Assembly (NCBI GenBank): GCA_020634625.1
Contig: JACKBJ010000017.1
Span: forward strand, 15,967-79,966
Origin: Caldilineae bacterium
Lineage (GTDB): Bacteria > Chloroflexota > Anaerolineae > Epilineales > Epilineaceae
DNA length: 64,000 nt
Direction: 5' to 3'
Under the pieces are notes generated by a model. That model ran no database searches and was not told where the DNA came from. It worked only from the letters and a program-made list of their open reading frames with translations. Below are positions 31,336 to 40,294 of the stretch, one piece after another; position 1 is the first letter of the stretch; each line of letters opens with the position of its first letter. The position numbers and the translations under genes are program-made.

Positions 31336-33414
31336 ATGCCGAACTCGAGCGACCCCGCCGCACGCGCCGCCGAGCTGCGCCGGCAGATTCGACGCCATGC
31401 CCAGCTCTACTACGTGCAGGACGCGCCCGAGGTCAGCGACGCCGAGTACGACGCGCTGGTCGAGGCCCTCAAGGCCCTCGAGACCGAGCACCCCGAGCTG
31501 GTCACGCCCGACTCGCCCACCCAGCGGGTGGGCGCCGAGGCGGCCGAGCGCTTCGAGAAGGTGCGCCACGCGGTGCCGATGCTCTCGCTGGACAACGCGA
31601 TGAGCCCCGAGGAGGTGCGGGCCTGGGGCGAGCGCGTGGCGCGCAAGCTGCCCGAGGACATCGCCTTCGAGACGCTGGCCTTCGTGGTCGAGCCCAAGAT
31701 CGACGGCATCGCCGTGGCCATCCGCTACCAGGACGGCAGCCTCGTGCGCGCCGCCACGCGCGGCGACGGGACGCTCGGCGAGGACATCACCGCCAACGTG
31801 CGCACGCTGCAGAGCGTGCCCTTGCGCCTGCCGGCCACGCGCGAGCCCCTGCCGCCGGGCCTGCAGCTGCCGGCCGAGCTGGAGCTGCGCGGCGAGGTCT
31901 TCATGCGCCTCTCCGACTTCGAGGCCCTCAACGCCGAGCGCGAAGCCGAGGGGCTGGACGCCTACATCCACGCCCGCAACACCGCCGCCGGCAGCCTGCG
32001 CCAGCTCGACCCCTCGGTCACCGCCGCCCGGCCGCTGCGCTTCTGGGCCTACGCGGTGCCGGAGGGGCAGACCCTGGGCGCAGCCGGGCAGTTCGAGCTG
32101 CTGGGCTTCCTGCGCGCGCTCGGGCTTCCGACCAACCCGGACAGCCGGCGCTTCGACACGCTCGACGCGGCCATCGCCTACGCTGAGGCCTGGCTGGCGC
32201 GCCGATCCGAGCTGGACTACCTGGCCGACGGCATGGTGCTCAAGGTCGACCGTTTCGCCGCCCAGGCGGCCCTGGGTTCCGTGTCGCACCACCCCCGCTG
32301 GGCCATCGCCTTCAAGACCGCCAGCGCCGAGGCCAGCACGCGCCTCCTGGCGATCGAGGTCCGCGTCGGCCGCACCGGCCGGCTGGTGCCGCACGCCACG
32401 CTCGAGCCGGTGCAGCTGGGCGGCGTCACCGTCAGCCAGGCCACGTTGCACAACGCCGACTACGTGACCGAGCGCGACATCCGCGTCGGCGACACGGTGC
32501 TCGTGAAGCGCGCCGGCGACGTGATCCCCCAGGTGCTGAGCGTCATCGAGGCCCTGCGCCCGGATGGCGCCGCGCCCTGGCGCATGCCCGATCGCTGTCC
32601 CGTCTGCGGCGACCCGGTGACGCGCGCCGAGGACGCGGCGGACAGCTTCTGCGAGAACGCGGCCTGTCCGGCGCAGCTGGTGCGGCGGGTGGAGCACTTC
32701 GTCAGCCGCGGCGCGATGGACATCGAGGGCCTGGGCGTCAAGCTGGCCCGGCTCTTCGTCGAGGCCGGCCTGATCGAGGACGTGGCCGGGCTCTACCGCC
32801 TGCGCGCCGAGGACCTCGAAGGCCGGGAGGGCTTCGCCGAGAAGCGGATCGAGAACCTCCTGGCAGCGATCGAGGCCAGCAAGGACCGCCCCCTGCGCCG
32901 GCTCCTGGTGGCGCTCGGCATCCGCCACGTCGGCGGCACGGTGGCCGGCGCCCTGGCGCAGCGCTTCGGCAGCCTGGACGCGCTTGCGACCGCCGAGGAG
33001 GAAGCCCTGCTCGAGGTCGAGGGCATCGGACCGGAGATCACGGCCTCGTTGCGCGCCTGGTTCGGTCTCGAGCACAACCGCCAGCTGGTCGAGAAGCTGC
33101 GCGCGGCCGGCCTGCGCATGGCCGACCCGGAGCCGGTGGGCGGCACCGACGCGAACGGGGAAGCCGGCGGGCCGCGCCCGCTCGAGGGCCTGGCCCTGGT
33201 CCTGACCGGCACCCTGCCCACGCTGACGCGCGAGGAGGCCAGCGCGCGCATCGAAGCGGCCGGCGGCCGCGTGGTGGGCAGCGTCAGCGGCAAGACGGAC
33301 TACGTGGTGGCCGGCGACAAGGCCGGCAGCAAGCTGGCCAAGGCCAAGTCGCTGGGGGTGCCGGTACTGGACGAGGCCGGGCTCCTGGCGCTGATCGAGG
33401 AGCTGACCCCATGA
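31336..33414 (+). CDS. ligA: NAD-dependent DNA ligase LigA
   Basis: The 692-residue protein has the full family length. It seals nicks in DNA during replication and repair using NAD+. Domains run in the standard order: domain Ia (HAQLYYVQDAPEVSDAEYD), the adenylation domain with the AMP-accepting Lys121 in EPKIDG, the OB-fold, the four-cysteine zinc finger (CPVCG and CENAACP), helix-hairpin-helix repeats (LLEVEGIGPEI) and a C-terminal BRCT domain (LEGLALVLTGTLPTLTREEA). The ATG is preceded by GGAGA at seven bases. Its stop overlaps the TfoX-N gene start (ATGA). This is an essential housekeeping gene. Confidence 0.98.
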   Translation: MPNSSDPAARAAELRRQIRRHAQLYYVQDAPEVSDAEYDALVEALKALETEHPELVTPDSPTQRVGAEAAERFEKVRHAVPMLSLDNAMSPEEVRAWGERVARKLPEDIAFETLAFVVEPKIDGIAVAIRYQDGSLVRAATRGDGTLGEDITANVRTLQSVPLRLPATREPLPPGLQLPAELELRGEVFMRLSDFEALNAEREAEGLDAYIHARNTAAGSLRQLDPSVTAARPLRFWAYAVPEGQTLGAAGQFELLGFLRALGLPTNPDSRRFDTLDAAIAYAEAWLARRSELDYLADGMVLKVDRFAAQAALGSVSHHPRWAIAFKTASAEASTRLLAIEVRVGRTGRLVPHATLEPVQLGGVTVSQATLHNADYVTERDIRVGDTVLVKRAGDVIPQVLSVIEALRPDGAAPWRMPDRCPVCGDPVTRAEDAADSFCENAACPAQLVRRVEHFVSRGAMDIEGLGVKLARLFVEAGLIEDVAGLYRLRAEDLEGREGFAEKRIENLLAAIEASKDRPLRRLLVALGIRHVGGTVAGALAQRFGSLDALATAEEEALLEVEGIGPEITASLRAWFGLEHNRQLVEKLRAAGLRMADPEPVGGTDANGEAGGPRPLEGLALVLTGTLPTLTREEASARIEAAGGRVVGSVSGKTDYVVAGDKAGSKLAKAKSLGVPVLDEAGLLALIEELTP

Positions 33415-33740
33415 GCTACAGCCGCGAGATCGAGCAGCGCATCGACGCGCTGCGCCCCGACTGGCCGGGCGTCTTCAAGCAGAAGATGTTCGGCGGGTTG
33501 GGCTACATGCTGGACGGGCACATCTGCGTCGGCGTCTTCAAGGACTACCTGATCGTGCGCTGCGGGCCCGAGGCGACCGCCGACGCCCTGAGCCAACCCG
33601 GTGCCCGCCCCTTCGACGTCACCGGGCGGGCGATGCACGGCTGGGTGATGGTCGAGCAGTCGGCGCTCGAGCACGACGAGGACCTGGCCGGCTGGATCGG
33701 CCAGGCCGAGGCCTTCGTGCGGACGCTGCCCGCCAAGTAG
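33411..33740 (+). CDS. TfoX N-terminal domain family protein
   Basis: The 109-residue protein is the stand-alone TfoX_N fold. Landmarks are KQKMFGGLGYMLDGHICVGVF, then DYLIVRCGPE and a C-terminal helix ending FVRTLPAK; the MFGG motif is diagnostic. In Gammaproteobacteria the two-domain TfoX regulates competence, but single-domain proteins like this are widespread and of unknown function. It overlaps ligA by four bases and is cotranscribed with it. No further gene follows in the unit. Confidence 0.88.
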   Translation: MSYSREIEQRIDALRPDWPGVFKQKMFGGLGYMLDGHICVGVFKDYLIVRCGPEATADALSQPGARPFDVTGRAMHGWVMVEQSALEHDEDLAGWIGQAEAFVRTLPAK

Positions 33741-33900
33741 CCGGCGAGATCCAGCTCGGCCGGGCGGGCTCGGGCGGACACCAGACCGAGCCCGGCGTCG
33801 GTCGACCGTTGGCCGTGCGCCGGCCGGGCGCAGGTGCATTCGCGGCGCCCGGCGGATATCATGAGCGCCGGCCCCGCTCCGATCGACCTGAGCTGGCGAC

Positions 33901-34896
33901 ATGTCCCTTCTGGCACGCGGGATCCGCAGCCTGGCGATCCCGCTGATCAACCTGTACGTGCTCGGCGCGATCGGGCTCGAGCTGGCCTGGCGGCTGGGCG
34001 GCGACGAGCCCTGGCCGCTGGCGCTGCTGATGCTCTTCTCGCAGTGGTGGCTGCTGCCCGCCTTCGTGCTGGCGCCGGCGACCTTCCTGGCCGGCTGGCG
34101 TCGCAGCGCCCTGGGCCTGGCCCTGGTGGCGCTGCTCTTCCTCGGCGTCTACGGCCAACCCTTCCTCGGCGCGCCCGTGGCCCCGCCCGATCGCCCGCGT
34201 CGCTTGACGGTGGCCACGATGAACGTGGGCGCCTACCGGGTCGAGGCGCCCGACATCGAGGTCGCCGTCCGCTCCACCGACGCCGACCTGGTGGTGATGC
34301 AGGAGATCGTCGACAGCAACGTGCCGGCCCTGCGCGAGGCCCTGACGACCGACTATCCCTACCAGATCTACCGCGGCGGCAAGGGGGTGCTCAGCCGCTG
34401 GCCCTTGGGCGAGCCGCGTCTCTTCGAGACGGCGCGCAGCCCGGGCCGGCCGCACCTGGAGCTCGCGCTGCAGCTCGGGGAGCGCTCGCTGGTGCTGCTG
34501 GCGCCACACCCCTACCCGCCCACCGACGTCCCGCTGGTCTACGGCGACGGCAGCTACCACCCGCACCCCAACAGCCGCGCCGACGCCGCAGAGCTGGCGG
34601 CCCGCGCCGCAGCGACCGGCCTGCCGACCCTCCTGGTCGGGGACCTGAACCTCCCCATGCGCTCGCCGGCCTACCGCGCCATCCGGTCCGCCGGCCTGCG
34701 CGACGCCTTCCAGGCCGCCGGCGACGGTTTCGGCGCCACCTGGCCGGCGGGCATCGAGCGCTTCGGCCTGCGCATCCCGCCCCTGGTGCGCATCGACTAC
34801 GTCTGGCACACGGCCGAGTTCACCCCGCTCGAGGCCCACACCGGCGCCGCCTACGGCTCGGACCACCTGCCGGTGGTGGTGACGCTGGCCTGGTAG
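33901..34896 (+). CDS. Membrane-anchored endonuclease/exonuclease/phosphatase family protein
   Basis: The 331-residue protein has three N-terminal hydrophobic helices (residues about 10-95) and then an EEP (DNase I-like) domain, probably outside the membrane. Metal and catalytic motifs are visible: TVATMNVGAY, VVMQEIVD (Glu), LLVGDLNLPM (Asp and Asn), RIDYVWHT and GSDHLPVVV (Asp-His). The family hydrolyses phosphodiesters in nucleic acids, phosphoinositides or lipids, so the substrate cannot be named. A TATCAT at 33857 could be its -10 element. It is transcribed alone. Confidence 0.87.
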   Translation: MSLLARGIRSLAIPLINLYVLGAIGLELAWRLGGDEPWPLALLMLFSQWWLLPAFVLAPATFLAGWRRSALGLALVALLFLGVYGQPFLGAPVAPPDRPRRLTVATMNVGAYRVEAPDIEVAVRSTDADLVVMQEIVDSNVPALREALTTDYPYQIYRGGKGVLSRWPLGEPRLFETARSPGRPHLELALQLGERSLVLLAPHPYPPTDVPLVYGDGSYHPHPNSRADAAELAARAAATGLPTLLVGDLNLPMRSPAYRAIRSAGLRDAFQAAGDGFGATWPAGIERFGLRIPPLVRIDYVWHTAEFTPLEAHTGAAYGSDHLPVVVTLAW

Positions 34897-34904
34897 GCGC
34901 CTGG

Positions 34905-35185
34905 GCGCCGGTGCTCTCGATCCCGGGCAAGCGGCTCGCCATGCCGCGGTGAGCCACATGGGTCTCGCGCAGGTCGAGCATCGGCCAGCCCTCCAGCGGC
35001 ACAGGGCTCGCAGCCAGCCCGCTGAAGGCGATACACCGCCCGTCGGGCGACCCTGTCGGCGTGGTCGCGCGGAGGCTGTCGTCGGTCAGCCAGCGAGCCA
35101 AGCCCGTCTCCGGGCGCAGCAGGGCTGGACGGCTGACCTCCCGCGATGGTTCGACCGACCTCGCCCGCCAGCAATCAGCGCTCAT
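34905..35185 (-). pseudogene. Possible remnant of a TolB/WD40-like propeller gene
   Basis: In the 501-base gap between the EEP gene and the lipoprotein gene, the minus strand encodes a short block, LARWLTDDSLRATTPTGSPDGRCIAFSG, here split as LARWLTDDSLRATT and PTGSPDGRCIAFSG. This fits the LTD...SPDGxxIAF repeat of TolB-type propellers, followed by WPMLDLRETH. There is no start, signal peptide or complete domain around it, and the frame runs on into the antisense of the EEP gene. I read it as a decayed fragment. It could be chance similarity. Confidence 0.3.
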
Positions 35186-35222
35186 CGGACGTCCCGCGAA
35201 TCACGTTCCATGAAAACTTGGC

Positions 35223-35241
35223 CGACGGTCTGAGACCGTCG
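35223..35241. repeat. 19-base perfect palindrome, possible operator
   Basis: Two 9-base arms (CGACGGTCT and AGACCGTCG) surround a single G. The single-base centre makes a terminator hairpin unlikely and looks more like a dimeric protein-binding site. It lies 115 bases upstream of the extended -10 element of the lipoprotein gene, in otherwise non-coding sequence. Confidence 0.4.
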
Positions 35242-35355
35242 CCGACGCTCACCCAGAACCCATGGGCCGACACATGACAGCCCTGAGCCGCGTCGGGGTA
35301 GCGGTCGGGTCACCGTGGGCTACGAATCCTGGACGCCCGTCCCGAGCGAACCCGG

Positions 35356-35364
35356 TGCTAGACT
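35356..35364 (+). promoter_or_regulatory. Extended -10 element for the lipoprotein gene
   Basis: TGC followed by TAGACT lies 34 bases before the ATG at 35398, and a strong GGAGG follows at 35388-35392. No -35 box is seen. Confidence 0.4.
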
Positions 35365-35397
35365 CGAGGGCAACGAGGATCGGGGGTGGAGGTGCGC

Positions 35398-36108
35398 ATG
35401 CGAATCACGCTCGACTACAAGAGCTCGAACTTCGAGCAGGACGCAACCCACCGCCGTGGCTCCAGGCCGATGCGCTTGGCCACCCTCCTGCTCGTCTGGC
35501 TGTGCGCGGCCTGTGCTGGTGGCAAGGCAGCGCCCGATCGCGCCCAGCAGCCGTCCACGAGCGCGACCCGGCGTTCCTCGTCGCTCGCTGACCTGGACGT
35601 GACGAGCCCGCCCGGCGTTGTGGAGGTCAGCCCGATCCCGGGGATCCCGACCCCCTATTGGCTCTTCGACGCGGAGCAGGCGGTGCGTTACGTTCAGGAC
35701 GCCACGGGGGCTTCGAACTGGACGGCATGGGTGGTGAAGCGAACGACCGCCCTGCGGGCCTCGAGCCTGTTCGAGATCCGCCCCGAGCCCTTGCCTCCGC
35801 TGGCGGAGGATAGGACGGAGCCCGTGTGGATCGTCGCCTGGGAAGCCAAGACGGTGATCCCCGTCGGGCAGGGCGATCGGGCCATGCAGTTCAACCGGTT
35901 TCGGGACGCAGGCATGGAGCTGCCCACGGCGAGCAATGCCTCGGAAGGCGGCGGGACCCGGGCCTACATGATCGTGAACGAAGGCCAGAGCCCGATCCAG
36001 TTCGGCTACTTGAACACCCTCTACCACGATGGCACGATCGTCGAGCACCCGGTGACCTTCGCGATGATCGAGGCGCTTCCGGACGTGCCGGGCAGCATCG
36101 CGCGCTAG
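35398..36108 (+). CDS. Lipoprotein of unknown function
   Basis: The product is 236 residues from the ATG at 35398, which has GGAGG five bases before it. A second ATG at 35470 would begin directly at the signal peptide MRLATLLLVWLCAACAGG, whose lipobox is LCAAC; either start gives the same mature lipoprotein. After a short Ser/Arg linker the mature part is a mixed alpha/beta domain containing PYWLFDAEQAVRYVQDATG and MIVNEGQSPIQFGYLNTLY. No family was recognised and no catalytic motif is obvious. Codon use has slightly more A/T than the neighbours, and the gene sits beside a degraded region, so it may be a recent arrival. Confidence 0.75.
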   Translation: MRITLDYKSSNFEQDATHRRGSRPMRLATLLLVWLCAACAGGKAAPDRAQQPSTSATRRSSSLADLDVTSPPGVVEVSPIPGIPTPYWLFDAEQAVRYVQDATGASNWTAWVVKRTTALRASSLFEIRPEPLPPLAEDRTEPVWIVAWEAKTVIPVGQGDRAMQFNRFRDAGMELPTASNASEGGGTRAYMIVNEGQSPIQFGYLNTLYHDGTIVEHPVTFAMIEALPDVPGSIAR

Positions 36109-36380
36109 GGCTCCCCCCGCCGGGCCTCACGCTCGATCGACGCGGGGTTTCGCACGACTCCGAAGCGAGCGCGTTCGCGAATCGCACGCGGGACGGCTCC
36201 AGGCTAGAACCTGGCCGGCGTTGAGGGCTTCGACATTGGCGATGACGCCACGTCGACCCCCTGCAAGCACCTGGACGGTTCTCGCGTCGAAAGCCCGGAA
36301 CCGACGAGAGCCCCTTGCCCGGAGGCCGGGCTCGAGTCCGCGAGAACGCTTCGGCACCGGGTCACGAGGAGGAACCGTCG

Positions 36381-38756
36381 ATGCGCCGTCGAGGAGGACG
36401 TCCGATCGCCCGTCTGCTGCTGCCTCTGCTGCTCCTTGCCTGGCTCGGGCGGCCGTTGCCCGGCGATGGATCGTTCGCCGGGCGGCCGGCCCAGGCGCAG
36501 TTCGACACAGGCTCGCCGACCCGGCTGCTCTACAGCCTGCGCGAGCCGAGCCCGACGGCCGGGTCCCTACGGCTCCCCAAGATCGCCAGCGGGCCGGACG
36601 GAATGCTCTACACGGCGGAGGAGGCCGCGGGCGGAACGGCTCGCCTGCAACGCTTCTCTCCCGCAGGGCAGCTCCTGGGACTCTGGTCCGCCAAGGGCCT
36701 GCGCGAGGGGCAGACCCATTGGCTGCAGGGCATCTCGGTCGGTCCCGCTGGCCAGGTCTACGCGCTCGATGGACCGAGCTCCGTCCAGGACCCCACCGGA
36801 TGGGACCTGGACGCGATGCCGCCGCGCATCCTGCGCTTCGAGGCCGACGGACGCTACCTCGGCGCCTTCTCCTGGAGCGGCCTGCCGGGTGCGGCCGGGG
36901 AGGACCCGACCCTGCGGGCCATCGCGGCGGCGCCGGGGGGCGGCGTCTACGCCATCCAGTTCGCCGGCTCGCGCATCCTGCGCTTCGACGAAACAGGGAC
37001 CCTGCGGGCCCACTGGGTCAGCCCGGCCGACGCGCAGCGCAACACCTTCGCGGCCCACGATCTGGTGGTCGGGCCGGACGGCCGGGTCTGCGTTGCCCAC
37101 ATCGGCAGCCCGGTCTCGAGCCGACGCGGCCGCTCGCTCCTGCGCTGCTTCGACCCGCGGGGCCAGCTGCTCTGGGAGCGGGGCTTCGGGCCGGGCGACG
37201 ATCCCGCCTATGCCTTCCCCGAGGCCATTGCCATGGGCCCCGACGGTCGGCTCTACATGATCGACACCGAGTCCCGGGCGCTGCGCGTCTTCGAGGTCGA
37301 TGGCCAGGAGCGCGCCGGCTGGCCGCTCGGACCGCTCTGGAACGGGGCCGACCTGGCCCTCAGTCCGGACGGCAGTATCTACCTGACCACCGGCGGCGAG
37401 GACCGGGTCCTGCGCCTGGCCGGCGACGGCCAGATGCTCGGCGAGATCGGGGTCGACGACGCGCGACCCTGGCCCGACACGACCGTCGCCGGCGCTTCGA
37501 CCCTCGCCCCCGACGGGATCTTCCACGACTTCGTCTTCGAGGACGATCGCTTCGGCCTGCGCCGGCGCGACCGGTTTGGCAACCCGCAGGGTCAGCCGGT
37601 CCTCTGGGGCGGCGAGGGGAGCGGTCCGGCGGAGTTCGGCGTCTGCTACGGCGGGCGCACCGGCACGCAGCGCCTCGGCTGCGCCAACGCGATCGCGGTG
37701 GGGCCGAGGGGCGCGATCGTCGTGGGCGACGCGGGCAACCGCCGCCTGCAGCGCTTCGCGCCCGACGGACGCTTCGAAGCCCTGATCGGGCCCGTGGACG
37801 AAGCCGGCGCGGCCATCCTCTCCGGCGTCGGCGCGACCCTGCGCATGGCCCCGAACGGCGACCTGCTGCTGCGCGACCCGAACGACCGCCGGCTCCACCG
37901 GCTCTCGCCGGACGGTGAGCGCCTCGCCAGCTGGGGAGATCCGGACGACAGCCGTGCCAACCTGCGCGACTACCTCGACTTCGTGGGCTTGCCGGACGGC
38001 GAGGTCATCGCCCTGTCCTGGCAGCGCTCCGACTCCACCCATCGTCCGGCCTACCAGCTCGAGCGGCTGTCGCCGGACGGAGCGGCACGGGTCTGGCCCC
38101 TGCCCGAGGCCGCGAGCTCGACCGAGGAGCCCCGCAGCCTCGCGCTCGCGCCGGACGGCAGCCTGTGGGTCTTCGCCATGCGCTGGCCGGAGATTCGTCG
38201 TTTCGACACGCAGGGCCAGCCGCTCCCGCCGGTGCGGCTCGAAGCCGACCCGGACCTGGGCTCGCCCGTCTACCCGCCGAGCGGCCAGTTCGGGCCGGAC
38301 GGTCGGCTCTACGCCTGGGGCCGCGTCTACGGCGCCGCCTACCCCGCGCGCTGGCACGTCGAGTTCCATGCCAACCCCTGGCTGACCGAGGCCCCGTTGA
38401 GCGTGGTCGAATGGGATGAACTGAACCCCGACTACCGGGAGGCCGCACCCGGTCCCGGCCTGCCGGCCGATGGCTTCAGCTTCCGCGCCGAGCGCGTGCT
38501 GCCGCTGCCAGCCGGCCAGACGGTGCTGCACCTGGTCGCCTCGGGCGGCGCGCGCCTCTGGGTCGGGCCCGAGCTCTTGGTCGACGACTGGCACGCGGCC
38601 GAGGTGGACCGCCACGCGGCCATCGACCTGCCCGCCGGCGAGCACCGCGTCCGGGTCGAGTACCGCGACCCGGGCGGGCCGGCACGGCTCCGCCTGACGT
38701 GGTGGAGTCAGGCGGTCGCCGGCCGGGTGTTCCTACCGCTGAGCCTCCGACGCTGA
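36381..38756 (+). CDS. Exported NHL-type beta-propeller protein with PA14-like C-terminus
   Basis: The 791-residue protein has a signal peptide (about 1-40, ending near AQAQF). Many propeller units follow, each with PDGxxY-type repeats such as ASGPDGMLYTAEE, GPDGRLYMIDTES and SPDGSIYLTTGGED. Near the C-terminus a PA14-like domain (FSFRAERVLPLPAGQTVLHL, then LRLTWWSQ) precedes the tail RVFLPLSLRR. NHL propellers are binding scaffolds, so a surface protein is likely, but the ligand is unknown. The ATG is preceded by AGGAGG. A GC-rich hairpin terminator follows the stop. Confidence 0.85.
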   Translation: MRRRGGRPIARLLLPLLLLAWLGRPLPGDGSFAGRPAQAQFDTGSPTRLLYSLREPSPTAGSLRLPKIASGPDGMLYTAEEAAGGTARLQRFSPAGQLLGLWSAKGLREGQTHWLQGISVGPAGQVYALDGPSSVQDPTGWDLDAMPPRILRFEADGRYLGAFSWSGLPGAAGEDPTLRAIAAAPGGGVYAIQFAGSRILRFDETGTLRAHWVSPADAQRNTFAAHDLVVGPDGRVCVAHIGSPVSSRRGRSLLRCFDPRGQLLWERGFGPGDDPAYAFPEAIAMGPDGRLYMIDTESRALRVFEVDGQERAGWPLGPLWNGADLALSPDGSIYLTTGGEDRVLRLAGDGQMLGEIGVDDARPWPDTTVAGASTLAPDGIFHDFVFEDDRFGLRRRDRFGNPQGQPVLWGGEGSGPAEFGVCYGGRTGTQRLGCANAIAVGPRGAIVVGDAGNRRLQRFAPDGRFEALIGPVDEAGAAILSGVGATLRMAPNGDLLLRDPNDRRLHRLSPDGERLASWGDPDDSRANLRDYLDFVGLPDGEVIALSWQRSDSTHRPAYQLERLSPDGAARVWPLPEAASSTEEPRSLALAPDGSLWVFAMRWPEIRRFDTQGQPLPPVRLEADPDLGSPVYPPSGQFGPDGRLYAWGRVYGAAYPARWHVEFHANPWLTEAPLSVVEWDELNPDYREAAPGPGLPADGFSFRAERVLPLPAGQTVLHLVASGGARLWVGPELLVDDWHAAEVDRHAAIDLPAGEHRVRVEYRDPGGPARLRLTWWSQAVAGRVFLPLSLRR

Positions 38757-38774
38757 GTCGGAGCTTCTCGGCGG

Positions 38775-38804
38775 GAGCCCACGGGCGCCGGCGCCTGTGG
38801 GCTC
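38775..38804. terminator. Bidirectional hairpin between convergent genes
   Basis: A long stem (GAGCCCACGGGC paired with GCCTGTGGGCTC, one G-U) closes a GCCG loop between the converging propeller gene and the feoB permease gene. There is no T run, so termination may be factor-dependent or serve both strands weakly. Confidence 0.55.
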
Positions 38805-38836
38805 TCACCGCGACGGACAGCTCCAGGCCTTCGGGT

Positions 38837-40294
38837 TCAGCCCCCGAAGAGCCGCCAGACCTGGGCTACCGTGAAGGTCACCAGGATGCCCATCAGCACC
38901 GGCAGGAGGGTGGCGACGGTGGTCCACTTGAGGCTCTTGGTCTCGGCGTAGATGGTGTAGATGGTGGTGCTGCAGGGGTTGTGGATCAGGCTGAAGAGCA
39001 TCAGGTTGACGGCCGTGAGCAAGGTCCAGCCGCTGGCATCGAAGATGGCCTTGATGCCGCCGGCGTCGGTCTCGAACATGACCCCGGCGCCCGCGCCGGC
39101 ATCGCCCATGCCGCCGACCAGGACCGTCAGCATCAGGATGGTCGGGATCACGATCTCGTTGGCCGGGATGGCGAAGATGTAGGCCACCAGGATCACACCG
39201 TTGAGGCCCAACATCAGGCCGAAGGGGTTGGCCAGGGCGATCATGTGCTCGGCCAGGCTGAGCTGGCCGATGTGGAGGTTCGAGGTGAGCCAGATCGCGG
39301 CGCCGGCCGGCGCCGCGAAGACGATCGCCCGCCAGAGCACGATCATGGTGCGGTCGATCAGCGAGGTATAGAGGGTCTGCATCACCCGCGGCGGGCGATA
39401 GGGCGGCAGCTCCAGGCTGAAGCTGGAGACCTCGCCGCGCAGGACGGTCCGGCTGAGCAGGAAGGACACGAGGAACATCAGCAGGACGCCCAGGAGCGCC
39501 ACGACCACCACCGACAGGGCGGAGATGAGGCCGGCCAGGTAGGGCGGCGCCAGCGCGCCGACGAAGAGCGAGGCGATCAGGATCTGGGTCGGCCAGCGGC
39601 CGTTGCAGAGCGAGAAGTTGTTGGTGATGATCGCGATCAGCCGCTCGCGCGGGCTGTCGATGATGCGCGTGGCCACCACGCCGGCGGCGTTGCAGCCCCA
39701 GCCCATGGTCATCGTCAGGGCCTGCTTGCCGTGGGCGCCGGCGCGCTGGAAGAGGCCGTCCATGTTGAAGGCCACCCGCGGCAGGTAGCCGAAGTCCTCG
39801 AGCAGGGTGAAGAGCGGGAAGAAGATCGCCATCGGCGGCAACATGACGCTGATGACCCAGGCCGTGGCCAGGTAGACCCCGTCGAAGAGGAAGCCCGACA
39901 GCCACCAGGGCCAGCCATGGCCGTCGGCGAAGCCGTTGAGCATCGGGTGGATCGTGTCGATGAGGAGCCCGGCCAGCATCTTCGAGGGCACGTTGGCACC
40001 GGCGATGGTGAGCCAGAAGACCAGGGCCAAGAGCAGGATCATCAGCGGAAATCCGTAGCGCTTGCTGGTCACGATGCGATCGATGCTCCGATCCAGGTCG
40101 AAGCGCGCCGCCTCGCCCGGCCGGGTGACGGCGCGGTCGCCGATGCGGGCGGCGTCGGCGTAGATCGTCTCCATCAGACGCTCGTGGAAGTCGCTGCCGA
40201 CCTCCCAGCGCAGGTCCTGGGCGGTGCGTAGGATCGCGGCGGCCTCGCCGCCGGTCTGGGCGGCGCCGGACGATGGGCTGGACTGAAGGGTCAT
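38837..40294 (-). CDS. feoB: FeoB membrane (permease) half, separate gene
   Basis: The 485-residue protein matches the C-terminal membrane part of FeoB without the G domain. About ten helices carry the two Gate motifs and FeoB_C core: LPPMAIFFPLFTLLEDFGYLPR, MTMGWGCNAAGVVATRII, NNFSLCNGRWP, and later IPANEIVIPTILML and HNPCSTTIYTIYAE. The conserved Cys residues thought to line the iron path are present. The ATG overlaps the stop of the GTPase gene by four bases. It should form the ferrous iron channel of the inner membrane together with the separate GTPase. Confidence 0.93.
   Translation of the reverse strand: MTLQSSPSSGAAQTGGEAAAILRTAQDLRWEVGSDFHERLMETIYADAARIGDRAVTRPGEAARFDLDRSIDRIVTSKRYGFPLMILLLALVFWLTIAGANVPSKMLAGLLIDTIHPMLNGFADGHGWPWWLSGFLFDGVYLATAWVISVMLPPMAIFFPLFTLLEDFGYLPRVAFNMDGLFQRAGAHGKQALTMTMGWGCNAAGVVATRIIDSPRERLIAIITNNFSLCNGRWPTQILIASLFVGALAPPYLAGLISALSVVVVALLGVLLMFLVSFLLSRTVLRGEVSSFSLELPPYRPPRVMQTLYTSLIDRTMIVLWRAIVFAAPAGAAIWLTSNLHIGQLSLAEHMIALANPFGLMLGLNGVILVAYIFAIPANEIVIPTILMLTVLVGGMGDAGAGAGVMFETDAGGIKAIFDASGWTLLTAVNLMLFSLIHNPCSTTIYTIYAETKSLKWTTVATLLPVLMGILVTFTVAQVWRLFGG

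Noticed and set aside
36567..38645. Minus-strand frame of 692 residues
   Set aside because: It is the exact antisense of the propeller gene, and its repeats only mirror the propeller repeats.
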